Part shown: positions 1 through 6,617 of the stretch, one piece after another | How positions within the stretch are numbered: the stretch's first letter is position 1 | How the letters are laid out: every line of letters begins with the position of its first letter | Source of the DNA: Thermoplasmata archaeon | GTDB lineage: Archaea; Thermoplasmatota; Thermoplasmata; Lutacidiplasmatales; UBA184 | Length of the DNA: 10,645 bases | Direction of reading: 5' to 3' | NCBI GenBank assembly: GCA_030037875.1 | Contig: JASHPV010000107.1 | Location: 1-10,645 of the forward strand | The notes under the pieces: model-generated | What the model was told of the DNA's origin: nothing | The model's input: only the letters and a program-made list of their open reading frames with translations | Database searches by the model: none | Program-made: the position numbers and the translations under genes

Positions 1-573
1 ATCAACAACGCATGGAATGCGAGCGCCGGGTGTGCGCCGAACTGCCCGACACTGGTCGTCGGCGGAACCGACGATGACGTGTGGCAGAGCTATCTGTCGG
101 TCAACACACAGGTGGCGGCGAATTTTGTCGCGGGCTATCTATGGAATAACAGCGTACCGGGGGTCACGTACGGCAACAAGACCGTTTCCGTGCCGCACTC
201 GGGACTGGCGAAGGTCTGGGCGGGCAAGGCGGCGGCGGCGTACTTCGGCGTGTCGGTCTCCGATCCGCGATACCCCGAGGTTTTCGGTCAGGTCCGGGTC
301 GGCGTCATCTACACCACTCCCCCCACCCTCACGCCGGAGGACTATGAGATCGCCGAACACGGCGGGGGCAATCCGGGCGATCGGGACGTCCCAATCCTCG
401 TCTACGCGCCGGGGGTCGTGAAACCCGGCACGAACGGTCTCTGGGTCGAGACGACGCAAGTGGCGCCGACGATCCTGAAGCTGCTTGGGCTGAACCCGGA
501 CGATCTACGCGCGGTGCAGATTGAGCACACCCCAGTGTTGCCGGGACTCGCACTAGGGCACTGGTGGGAGTGA
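1..573 (+). CDS. Alkaline-phosphatase-superfamily enzyme, C-terminal part (5' truncated)
   Basis: The frame is open from the first base of the window, so the gene starts upstream; 190 codons and a TGA stop are visible. The fold is that of the alkaline phosphatase / type I phosphodiesterase superfamily, metal-dependent hydrolases of phosphate or sulfate esters. The diagnostic part is the C-terminal third: an AEHGGGNPGDRDVPILVY stretch (bases about 352-405), whose EHGG histidine is a typical metal ligand, then TTQVAPTILKLLGL, the helix that usually closes these enzymes, and an LPGL end. The nucleophile Ser/Thr and the first metal site would lie in the missing part, so the substrate cannot be named. 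A GTG at 79 could be taken as a start by a gene caller, but coding-like sequence containing a CAPNC pair of cysteines continues upstream in frame. Family is confident; specificity and location (secreted or not) are unknown. Confidence 0.85.
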   Translation: MNNAWNASAGCAPNCPTLVVGGTDDDVWQSYLSVNTQVAANFVAGYLWNNSVPGVTYGNKTVSVPHSGLAKVWAGKAAAAYFGVSVSDPRYPEVFGQVRVGVIYTTPPTLTPEDYEIAEHGGGNPGDRDVPILVYAPGVVKPGTNGLWVETTQVAPTILKLLGLNPDDLRAVQIEHTPVLPGLALGHWWE

Positions 574-587
574 GTCTCCGTCCCGTT

Positions 588-598
588 GAGTCGGACTC
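588..598. repeat. Short palindrome after the phosphatase gene
   Basis: GAGTC-G-GACTC lies 15 bases after the phosphatase stop codon and before the cyclase promoter region. It could form a 5-bp stem only with an impossibly small loop, so as DNA it is a palindrome and as RNA a weak one. No T-run follows. It may be chance. Confidence 0.25.
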
Positions 599-648
599 TT
601 GAAACCGCCATCGTGAGCTGGGGAACCGAAACACCTTGGCACCGGTCG

Positions 649-658
649 CCTTTTCATA
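649..658 (+). promoter_or_regulatory. Possible archaeal TATA-like box for the cyclase gene
   Basis: The stretch CCTTTTCATACG is the most A/T-rich stretch in the 120-base gap before the cyclase gene. It is centred about 40 bases upstream of the ATG at 694. With the usual archaeal spacing of about 27 bases this would put the transcript start near 681, a leader of roughly a dozen bases. That fits the absence of a Shine-Dalgarno match before the ATG. The match to a TATA consensus is weak. Confidence 0.3.
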
Positions 659-660
659 CG

Positions 661-675
661 CCTCCACGTTGGAGG
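661..675. promoter_or_regulatory. Perfect inverted repeat CCTCCA-CGT-TGGAGG in the cyclase promoter
   Basis: Two perfect 6-base arms separated by 3 bases lie just downstream of the possible TATA-like box and 18 bases before the cyclase start codon. In archaea, repressors often bind palindromes placed between the TATA box and the transcript start, so this is a candidate operator. If it is transcribed instead, it would form a 6-bp hairpin close to the start codon. Confidence 0.4.
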
Positions 676-693
676 TCCCGCGCGGATCGACCG

Positions 694-2070
694 ATGATCC
701 CTTCGGAAATCCGGTATGCAAAAAGTGGTGACGTCCACGTTGCGTACCAAACCGTAGGAAATGGCCCGGTGGATCTCGTTCTGGGGTCCAGCGGGATCTC
801 CCAGCTCGAAGTGATGATGGAAGAGCCTTCGTTGGCCCGATTGTACTCATCGATTGCAGAATTCGCGCGCCTCGTGCTGTTCGACAAACGGGGGGTCGGC
901 CTTTCGGACCGGAACGTAGGGATCCCCACGCTCGAGGAGCGAATGGACGACATTCGCGCCATTCTGGATGCCATTGGCTCTCAAAGAGCGGTGCTCTTTG
1001 GAACCATGGACGGGACCCCACTGAGCATTCTGTACGCGGCGAGCTATCCGCAGAAGACCGTCGCCCTCATTCTATGGGGGGGTCAGGCCCGGAGCTTGTG
1101 GGCGCCCGACTACCCATGGGCAAAGACCCGCGACGAATGGGAGCGCGACATCTTGCGAGACGAGGACGAGTGGGGAAGCGATCCCCATATCGAGCGGATG
1201 ATTGCCACCCTCGCTCCGAGCCGAACCGGCGACCCGGTGTTCAAACGGTGGATCAGCCGCCGGATTCGGTACGGAGCTTCTCCCGCAGAAGGGAGTGCGT
1301 TGAGCCGCATGAACATGCAGATCGACGTCCGCTCAGCCCTGTCGGCGCTCCACGTGCCGACACTCGTATTGTACTCTCCCAATAGCCGGGCTCAGTCGGC
1401 TGAAGACGCCAAGTTCCTCGCTACGCACATTCCAGGAGCGCAGCTGCAAGAGCTCCGGTGTCCGGATCATTACTTCTTCTTGACCCCTCAGGGACTCGAA
1501 CAGGCGGTGAAAGCGATGCGCCAATTCATCGAGGGCCTGGGGACCCTTCCGGAAGTGGATCGTGTCCTGACCACGGTCTTGTTCACCGACGTGGTCGATT
1601 CCACCCGCCGCGCCTCCGAACTCGGGGACCGTCGCTGGGCGCAGGTGATGGGCCGGCAACTGGAGTTCGCCCGAAACGAGGTGAGTCGGTACCGCGGAAC
1701 GCTCGTGAAGACGATGGGCGACGGCGTGCTGGCCACCTTCGATGGACCCACTCGGGCCATCCGATGCGCTTTGGCGCTGAAGGAACAGGCCAAAACGGAC
1801 GGGCTTTCGCTCCGCGCCGGCCTGCACACCGGCGAATGTGTGCTCAAGGGGAACGACGTTCAAGGGATCGCGGTGAACATCGCCTCGCGGATCGCGGACA
1901 GCGCGGATCCGGGAGAGATCCTGTTGTCGGGCACCGTCCGGGACCTCTCCTTCGGCTGCGACGTTCCCCTCCAGCCTCGAGGGGAACGGACGCTGCGTGG
2001 GGTCGAGGGAGATTGGCGGATCTACTCTGCCGGGGAGCCCTCGAATACAGGGCAAGGCGCCGGCAACTGA
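694..2070 (+). CDS. Alpha/beta-hydrolase-fold / class III adenylate cyclase fusion protein
   Basis: A 458-residue cytoplasmic protein predicted to make cAMP. Residues about 5-285 are an alpha/beta-hydrolase fold (VHVAYQTVGNGPVDLV opening, FDKRGVGLSD loop). Residues about 288-445 are a class III nucleotide cyclase domain. The cyclase keeps both metal aspartates (D299 in FTDVVDST, D343 in KTMGDG), the adenine-selecting pair K339 and D388, and the transition-state residues N395 and R399 in VNIASR, so ATP is the likely substrate. The hydrolase looks dead: the nucleophile elbow G-x-S-x-G reads GTMDG, with Met105 in place of serine, and the acid position near residue 230 (LVLYSPNSRA) has no aspartate; only the histidine (H259 in PDHYFF) remains. 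It may serve as a ligand-sensing domain. The same domain order is known in Mycobacterium Rv1900c. I chose ATG 694 because homology begins about four residues later; an upstream ATG at 586 would add 36 unrelated residues. No Shine-Dalgarno site is seen. Confidence 0.88.
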   Translation: MIPSEIRYAKSGDVHVAYQTVGNGPVDLVLGSSGISQLEVMMEEPSLARLYSSIAEFARLVLFDKRGVGLSDRNVGIPTLEERMDDIRAILDAIGSQRAVLFGTMDGTPLSILYAASYPQKTVALILWGGQARSLWAPDYPWAKTRDEWERDILRDEDEWGSDPHIERMIATLAPSRTGDPVFKRWISRRIRYGASPAEGSALSRMNMQIDVRSALSALHVPTLVLYSPNSRAQSAEDAKFLATHIPGAQLQELRCPDHYFFLTPQGLEQAVKAMRQFIEGLGTLPEVDRVLTTVLFTDVVDSTRRASELGDRRWAQVMGRQLEFARNEVSRYRGTLVKTMGDGVLATFDGPTRAIRCALALKEQAKTDGLSLRAGLHTGECVLKGNDVQGIAVNIASRIADSADPGEILLSGTVRDLSFGCDVPLQPRGERTLRGVEGDWRIYSAGEPSNTGQGAGN

Positions 2071-2146
2071 GTCGTCTGTCGCACAGCATACGGTGATATG
2101 TCTCGCTCATCGTCCAGCGTCCCGCGGCTCATCGGACCGATTCACA

Positions 2147-2153
2147 GAGGAGG
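2147..2153 (+). promoter_or_regulatory. Strong ribosome binding site GAGGAGG for the VOC gene
   Basis: GAGGAGG ends 6 bases before the GTG at 2160. This is the clearest Shine-Dalgarno match in the left half of the window, and it settles the non-ATG start. The gap to the cyclase stop is 89 bases, so the gene may have its own promoter. The only weak A/T-rich candidate is GGTGATATG near 2091-2099. Confidence 0.7.
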
Positions 2154-2159
2154 CAGACA

Positions 2160-2576
2160 GTGGACGGCAAGATAACGCAGATTGCGCTGGTAGTGACGAA
2201 CCAAGCCCGGTCCCTCGAATTCTTCACGGAGAAGGTGGGGTTCGAGAAGAAGACCGATGTCACGCCTCCGGGGGGATACCGCTGGGTCACGGTGGGCCTC
2301 AAGGAGCAGGACCTTGAGTTGGCCCTCTTCCAACTTGGTTCGGCCGTCGACCCTTCCCAGAAGGAGCCGTCCAAGAACTGGTCGCCCGGGAGGGCTCCCC
2401 CCATCGTTCTGCGCGTTTCGGATGTTCGAAAGATCCACCAGGAGCTGAGCGCGCGCGGAGTGGAGTTCCCTCAGCCCCCGGTGGACTACCCGTGGGGCAC
2501 GGTCGCGACCTTTACGGACCCGGACGGGAATCTCTTCTCGATCAACCAGCCCCCAGGAACTTGGCCGAAAAAGTAG
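2160..2576 (+). CDS. VOC-superfamily (glyoxalase/bleomycin-resistance fold) protein
   Basis: A 138-residue cytoplasmic protein of one VOC unit, made of two beta-alpha-beta-beta-beta modules. The first module is residues about 4-60 (ITQIALVVTNQARSLEFFTEKVGFE). The second is residues about 78-133 (PPIVLRVSDVRKIHQELSARGVEF, then VATFTDPDGNLFSINQPP). DPDGN is the hallmark turn of the second module. The positions that usually carry metal ligands look altered: Q rather than H in the first strand, no H in PPIVLRV, and no E after DPDGNL. A glyoxalase-I-type metalloenzyme is therefore doubtful, and a binding or drug-sequestering role, or a different chemistry, is possible. It starts at GTG, supported by GAGGAGG six bases upstream. 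It follows the cyclase on the same strand and converges with the ATPase gene, 33 bases apart. The substrate cannot be inferred. Confidence 0.85.
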   Translation: MDGKITQIALVVTNQARSLEFFTEKVGFEKKTDVTPPGGYRWVTVGLKEQDLELALFQLGSAVDPSQKEPSKNWSPGRAPPIVLRVSDVRKIHQELSARGVEFPQPPVDYPWGTVATFTDPDGNLFSINQPPGTWPKK

Positions 2577-2593
2577 GCGGGCGTCCTCCCCGC
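2577..2593. terminator. Weak hairpin between convergent VOC and ATPase genes
   Basis: GCGGG and CCCGC, 7 bases apart, form a 5-bp stem directly after the VOC stop codon, inside a gap of only 33 bases that must end transcripts from both sides. There is no T-run on either strand, so a classical intrinsic terminator is not shown. Confidence 0.25.
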
Positions 2594-2609
2594 ATCGGGC
2601 GAGGCGGAG

Positions 2610-5009
2610 CTAGCCGCTGGCTCCCTTTCCGGCGTTCTTCCCGTTCTCCGGCGCCGCGAGCGCGCTCTTGAGCTGTTCGAACTGCTTCGCGAGGTCGGAC
2701 CGGGCCACGGGCAGGTCGAGTCGTTCGAGTTCGGCGACGTGGCGCAAAGCACCCGCCCGGTCCCCGCGGGCTTGCGAAAGTTGTGCGAGCCGGAGGATCA
2801 CGTCGATCTCGTTCAGCCGGTTGTTCAGCCCTTCGAGCATTCGACGTGCCTCCCGGAGGTCGGTCTCCGCCCGGTCGTAGGCCCCTTGGTCCATCGCCAC
2901 CTGGCCCTGAACCTTGACCGAAACGGCCTCTCCCACTCGGTCCCCGATCCGAGCCAGGGTATCCCGAGCCTGTTGGGCGTTGGCGAGCGCCTCCTTGAAC
3001 CGTCCCTCTTCCCGCAGGAGCTCTGCGGTGTGGTAGAAGGCCCAACCGACGCGGCGGGGATCCTGAGCTTTCGCGCCCAACCGGATCGCCTTCCCCAGCT
3101 CCGCGATGGCTTCCCGACGGATCTGGGGGGTGGATTTGTCGTCGGCGAGCATATTCCCCAAGAAGAGGTGGCCCTGGCCGGATTCCCCGACGGATCCCGA
3201 CCGGTCCAGTATGGCCGCTACTTGGCGGGCCTCCACGAGCGCCTGTTGTGGCTGGCCCATCATCGCAAGGCAGCCCGAATGCCACATCAGGGCGTGCGCG
3301 TACGCCCGTTCGTTCCCGCTTTCCTGCGCCAGCCGCATCACTTCCGTGTGATGCGCGAGCGCCTCCGGGTACCGCCCGTCGTAGTAGAGCACTAGGCCGA
3401 GCTGGCCGTGGGCTCCCATGAGGACGGGTCGTTCGCCGGCCAGGCTCGGGGAGGCCAGGATCGCCTCAGCGAGTTGCCTCACCGCAGCGAGGTCGCCCCG
3501 GGCCGTCAGGACCCGGGCGAGGTAGATCTCGAAAGTGGCTCGGAGGCGGGGAGGAAGTCGGGCGTCGTCTTTCTCCCGGTCGAGAACACCCCGTAACATC
3601 CGTTCGGCTTCCTCCAAATGGCCGACCTCGTACGTCACGCGCGCGAGCTCGAGGACCAGCTTCGACTCCCCCTCGCGGTCCCCCGGGTCGAGGTCGCGCT
3701 GACTCTCGAGAGCGCGGGCCAGAAAGTCCCGGGCGACGTCGGGCGCCGCCGCGCCTTCGGCGATCTCCGCCGCGATACGATTGTATTCCACGGATTTCTC
3801 GTCCACCCCACCGAGGTAAAAGTCGCGGGCGAGGCCGAAGACCCGGTCTGCACTGCCGCTCCCCAACGCTTCCCGCATCTCCCCCGCGCGCTGGTGGAGG
3901 AGGCGGCGACGACCTTCCGGGAGATGACCATAGGTTTCCTCCCGGAGCTTATCGTGCGGAAACTCGAGCAGTTTGTCGGTCCGCTCGATGAGGAACCCCT
4001 GATCGACGAGACGGCCTACCACCTCTGCCAAGTGCGCTTCGTCCTCGCCGCTCGCGCCGCGGAGAAGTTCGAAGTTGAACTCGGTCCCGAGCACCGCCGC
4101 GACGTCGAGCACACGCTGTGCTTCCTCATCGAGGGGGCGGATCCCCGGTCCCAACCGCGTCCGAGCCTTGGCGCCCGAGGAGATCCGACGGTCAAGCTGT
4201 TGGAGCAGGAGCGGATTGCCTCCCGTTTGGGCGTAGCGCCGGGCGATCTCCTCCGGAGAGAACTCCCGGGATGGGTCGTTCAGATGGAGGTAGCTGGCGA
4301 CTTCTCCCGGATTCATCGGGCGCAGGACGACTTGGTCGGCCCGGGTAGCGCTCTCGAAATGTTCGAGCCGCGCTGCCCCGGATTCCGAGAGGGAGAGGTA
4401 CGGGCGGCTCGTGGCGAGTATCCATAGAGGCTGATCCTGGAGCTGGTTCGCGAGGAACTCCACCGCGGCGACGGAGGACGCGTCGGCGCGGTGGAGCTCG
4501 TCGAGGATCAGGACCGTGGGGCCTTGCCGGGTGAACTCGCGGAACTTGTCGGCGATTCCGGTCAGGACCCGATTCCGGGCCTTACTCCGCCGAGCTTCGG
4601 TCTTGTCGAGGGCTTCGAGCAACCGCTGCTCGGTACCGACACGGGCCGGAAAGGCCGCTTCGGCCAGCAGAGGAGCGAAGTCGGTCACCGGATAGTCATC
4701 GCCCAGTGCGGGCAAATCCTCCGACCTCAGCGACGGGTCGTCGCGCATGCTCTCGAATACGGAGTGAACGAGAGAGAACGGAGGCGGGTCGTCGAGGGCG
4801 AGGGCCCGGCCCATCAGCAGGCGAATCCCACGACCCCGAACGTCTTGGACCAGCTCCTGGACGAGCGTGGATTTCCCGACCCCGGTGTCGCCTACGAGCA
4901 GGGTGACTCCGCCCCGGCCGGCCTGCACATCTTCCAGACGGCGACGAAGAGCGTCGACGATCTCCTTTCGGCCTTGAAAGGGGTGACCGGGATGGACCTC
5001 GGCTGCCAT
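2610..5009 (-). CDS. AAA_16-type ATPase with C-terminal TPR repeats (signalling/regulatory ATPase)
   Basis: A 799-residue cytoplasmic protein with no membrane segment. The N-terminal FQGRKEIVDALRRRLE motif and the P-loop GDTGVGKST (residues 40-48) open an AAA_16/STAND-like NTPase. Walker B is TVLILDEL (165-172), a sensor-like ILATSR sits at 197-202, and GGNPLLLQQL (263-272) and FPHDKLREETYGHL (350-363) are typical of the MalT/cyclase-associated ATPases. From about residue 400 to the end the protein is helical TPR-like repeats, for example about residues 550-690 (ALMWHSGCLAMMGQPQQALVEA and WAFYHTAELLREEGRFKEALANA), which usually bind a ligand or partner. No HTH, cyclase or kinase domain is attached, although this ATPase-TPR unit is commonly fused to a cyclase or a LuxR HTH; the output must be in another protein. 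A fusion cyclase lies 540 bases beyond its stop, in convergent orientation. No Shine-Dalgarno site precedes the ATG, but a TATA-like box does, which suggests a short or absent leader. Confidence 0.88.
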   Translation of the reverse strand: MAAEVHPGHPFQGRKEIVDALRRRLEDVQAGRGGVTLLVGDTGVGKSTLVQELVQDVRGRGIRLLMGRALALDDPPPFSLVHSVFESMRDDPSLRSEDLPALGDDYPVTDFAPLLAEAAFPARVGTEQRLLEALDKTEARRSKARNRVLTGIADKFREFTRQGPTVLILDELHRADASSVAAVEFLANQLQDQPLWILATSRPYLSLSESGAARLEHFESATRADQVVLRPMNPGEVASYLHLNDPSREFSPEEIARRYAQTGGNPLLLQQLDRRISSGAKARTRLGPGIRPLDEEAQRVLDVAAVLGTEFNFELLRGASGEDEAHLAEVVGRLVDQGFLIERTDKLLEFPHDKLREETYGHLPEGRRRLLHQRAGEMREALGSGSADRVFGLARDFYLGGVDEKSVEYNRIAAEIAEGAAAPDVARDFLARALESQRDLDPGDREGESKLVLELARVTYEVGHLEEAERMLRGVLDREKDDARLPPRLRATFEIYLARVLTARGDLAAVRQLAEAILASPSLAGERPVLMGAHGQLGLVLYYDGRYPEALAHHTEVMRLAQESGNERAYAHALMWHSGCLAMMGQPQQALVEARQVAAILDRSGSVGESGQGHLFLGNMLADDKSTPQIRREAIAELGKAIRLGAKAQDPRRVGWAFYHTAELLREEGRFKEALANAQQARDTLARIGDRVGEAVSVKVQGQVAMDQGAYDRAETDLREARRMLEGLNNRLNEIDVILRLAQLSQARGDRAGALRHVAELERLDLPVARSDLAKQFEQLKSALAAPENGKNAGKGASG

Positions 5010-5040
5010 CGGTTTCTACGACAAGGAATGGATGGTCGGA

Positions 5041-5050
5041 CTATTTACTT
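5041..5050 (-). promoter_or_regulatory. TATA-like box upstream of the ATPase gene
   Basis: On the minus strand AAGTAAATAG stands out from its GC-rich surroundings and is centred about 36 bases before the ATG at 5009. Archaeal spacing would start transcription near 5018, leaving a leader of about 9 bases, consistent with the missing Shine-Dalgarno site. It also indicates that the ATPase is transcribed separately from the thiolase. Confidence 0.45.
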
Positions 5051-5232
5051 ACACAGCGGGACTTTCCACGCCGCCAACGCTCTGGAATGCGCGGGTGGAC
5101 CTCGTACTCATCGAGGAGCCAACGCGGATCGGGCTCGAGCTTCTCTGCGGCCCCCTTCCGCCGCCCCTTTGGCCGGGCGTCACCTATACGCGTTCGAGCA
5201 GGGCGACGGTCCCTTGTCCGCCATCCGCGCAC
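5041..5232 (-). CDS. Doubtful small frame between thiolase and ATPase genes
   Basis: A 63-codon frame opens at GTG 5232 and ends at TAG 5041-5043, overlapping the last 49 bases of the thiolase gene in another frame. The part after the thiolase stop (about 47 codons) has a protein-like composition: KLEPDPRWLLDEYEVHPRIP, tryptophans and acidic/basic pairs, with GAG, CTC and GTC codons and high G/C at third positions. Against it, there is no Shine-Dalgarno site, no ATG, and the arginine-rich first third is a thiolase shadow. I recognise no family. It could be a small coupled protein, a remnant of a longer gene, or chance in GC-rich DNA. Confidence 0.22.
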   Translation of the reverse strand: MRGWRTRDRRPARTRIGDARPKGRRKGAAEKLEPDPRWLLDEYEVHPRIPERWRRGKSRCVSK

Positions 5233-6437
5233 ACCGAAGCGACCGCCCGGGTTCCCGCCGGTTTCGGGGTCAGCTCCTTGACCGCCTGGCTCAGTATCCG
5301 TGCGCCCGTGGCAGCGAACGGATGACCGAGCGCGATCGAGCCACCATTCGGGTTCACGCGATCGATCGGGAACGCTCCGAGGTCGAAGTCCACCCCGGCC
5401 TTCTCCCGTCGGTACACGGGGTCCGATGCGGCCTTGATGTTCGCGAGAACCTGCGCCGCGAAGGCTTCGTGGATCTCCCACAAGGAAATGTCCTGTGCAC
5501 GGAGCCGGTTACGTGCCAGTAGCCGAGGTATCGCACGGGCCGGTGCCATCAGCATGCCGTCCACCCTGAAATCCACCGCCCCGACCTCCCAGTCGATGAG
5601 CCGAACGACGGGCTCCACTCCCAGACGACGCAATCCTTCGCGGTCACCGACCCAGACGGAGGCGGCCCCGTCGGTGAGCGGGGAGGCGTTGCCGGCGGTG
5701 ATGGTGCCCTTTCCGCTGCTGCGGTCAAACACAGGGGGCAGTTTTGCCAGCTTTTCCAGGGAGGTTTCGCGCCGCGGGAGCGTGTCGTGGTCCACCCCGG
5801 CGAACGGAATCACCAGGTCGCCGAAGAATCCCGAGTCCTGCCCCGCGATCGCGCCCTGATGACTCAACAGCGCTCGCTGGTCCTGCTCGGCTCGCGAAAT
5901 GCCGAATTCCTTCGCCGTCTCCTCCATGTGATCGCCCATCGAGCGGCCCGTCACGCGGTTGGACCAGCCGGTCGTGGGCAGGTCGAAATCCGCCGGCGTC
6001 AGGTGAGCGAAGGTCTCCGCCGCCGCGGCCGGATTCTTGGCGAACTCTCCGACCAGCCGCTCCGCGACCTTGAACTTCAACGCGATGGGGACATGGCTCA
6101 TGCTGTCGGTCCCGCCCACGAGGACCAGATGGAGGCTGCTCTTCCCGATCATCCCCGCGATCTGCAGCGTGGCGATGAAGCTCGACGCACAAGCCAGGAC
6201 CGTCGAATACGCCGGAATGGTTGGGTCCAGGTCGGCGGCAAACACCAGCTCGCGCGCGATGTTGGAAATGGATGGGTCGGGGATGACCTGACCCCATGCG
6301 AGAAGGTCGGGCCGCGCTCGCGCGCTCATCGCCTTGAGTACCGGAACCGAGAGGTCCATCGCCGATAGCTGGCCGTAGGCGCCCCCGGCCTTCACGAAAG
6401 GAGTCCTTACCCCGCTGGAGATGTAGACATCGGACAT
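5184..6437 (-). CDS. Thiolase, FadI-like 3-ketoacyl-CoA thiolase
   Basis: A 417-residue cytoplasmic thiolase, near the length of FadI. It cleaves 3-ketoacyl-CoA with CoA to acetyl-CoA and a shortened acyl-CoA, or runs the reverse condensation. The nucleophile is Cys83 (STVLACASSF), the general-base histidine is His372 in NPNGGSIALGHPFAATGAR, and the second cysteine is Cys403 in CADGGQG. The loop that reads NEAF in biosynthetic acetoacetyl-CoA thiolases reads HEAF here (H323 in EIHEAFAAQVLANI), as in FadI and the mitochondrial trifunctional-protein beta subunit. I therefore favour a beta-oxidation-type enzyme over acetoacetyl-CoA synthesis for mevalonate. The archaeal DUF35 and HMG-CoA synthase partners are absent here, as is a FadJ/FadB partner. 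The ATG at 6437 is supported by MSDVYISSGVRTPF, a canonical thiolase beginning, and by TGAGG upstream. It stands alone on its strand, with 173 structured bases before it. Confidence 0.92.
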   Translation of the reverse strand: MSDVYISSGVRTPFVKAGGAYGQLSAMDLSVPVLKAMSARARPDLLAWGQVIPDPSISNIARELVFAADLDPTIPAYSTVLACASSFIATLQIAGMIGKSSLHLVLVGGTDSMSHVPIALKFKVAERLVGEFAKNPAAAAETFAHLTPADFDLPTTGWSNRVTGRSMGDHMEETAKEFGISRAEQDQRALLSHQGAIAGQDSGFFGDLVIPFAGVDHDTLPRRETSLEKLAKLPPVFDRSSGKGTITAGNASPLTDGAASVWVGDREGLRRLGVEPVVRLIDWEVGAVDFRVDGMLMAPARAIPRLLARNRLRAQDISLWEIHEAFAAQVLANIKAASDPVYRREKAGVDFDLGAFPIDRVNPNGGSIALGHPFAATGARILSQAVKELTPKPAGTRAVASVCADGGQGTVALLERV

Positions 6438-6444
6438 GACACAA

Positions 6445-6449
6445 CCTCA
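6445..6449 (-). promoter_or_regulatory. Ribosome binding site TGAGG for the thiolase
   Basis: On the minus strand TGAGG ends 7 bases before the thiolase ATG and is a partial Shine-Dalgarno match. It agrees with the start expected from thiolase homology. Confidence 0.5.
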
Positions 6450-6550
6450 GGAACCGGCACGGTTTGAGCTTGTGCCATGCTTCTTTGGGAGCTTGAGCGC
6501 GGCGGGCGTACCCCGGATCTCGATGCCTCCGTTTGGAAGACCCTCACCTT

Positions 6551-6617
6551 GGGTTGGACGGGCCGTGTGTCGGCTCGAGGCCGAACCCTGCCGGTTCAGG
6601 TCTCGGCCTGTTAGGCC
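6551..6617. repeat. Cluster of small inverted repeats upstream of the thiolase
   Basis: Three stems can be drawn: GGGTT (6551-6555) with AACCC (6584-6588); CGGC/GCCG around a TCGAG loop (6571-6583); and GGCCT-GTT-AGGCC (6605-6617). The last contains the stop codon of the small gene that ends at 6611. They could act as terminator or leader structure between that gene and the thiolase. A tRNA was considered and rejected because no T-arm or anticodon arm fits. Confidence 0.35.

Noticed and set aside
329..1021. 230-codon minus-strand frame across the phosphatase and cyclase genes
   Set aside because: No motif, low-complexity arginine/proline composition, opposite two recognisable genes.
3618..4427. 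269-codon plus-strand frame inside the ATPase gene
   Set aside because: Antisense to the ATPase frame that holds the P-loop, Walker B and TPR repeats; long antisense frames are expected at this GC content.
4491..5522. 343-codon plus-strand frame across the ATPase/thiolase junction
   Set aside because: Runs antisense through two genes with strong motifs and has no recognisable domain of its own.
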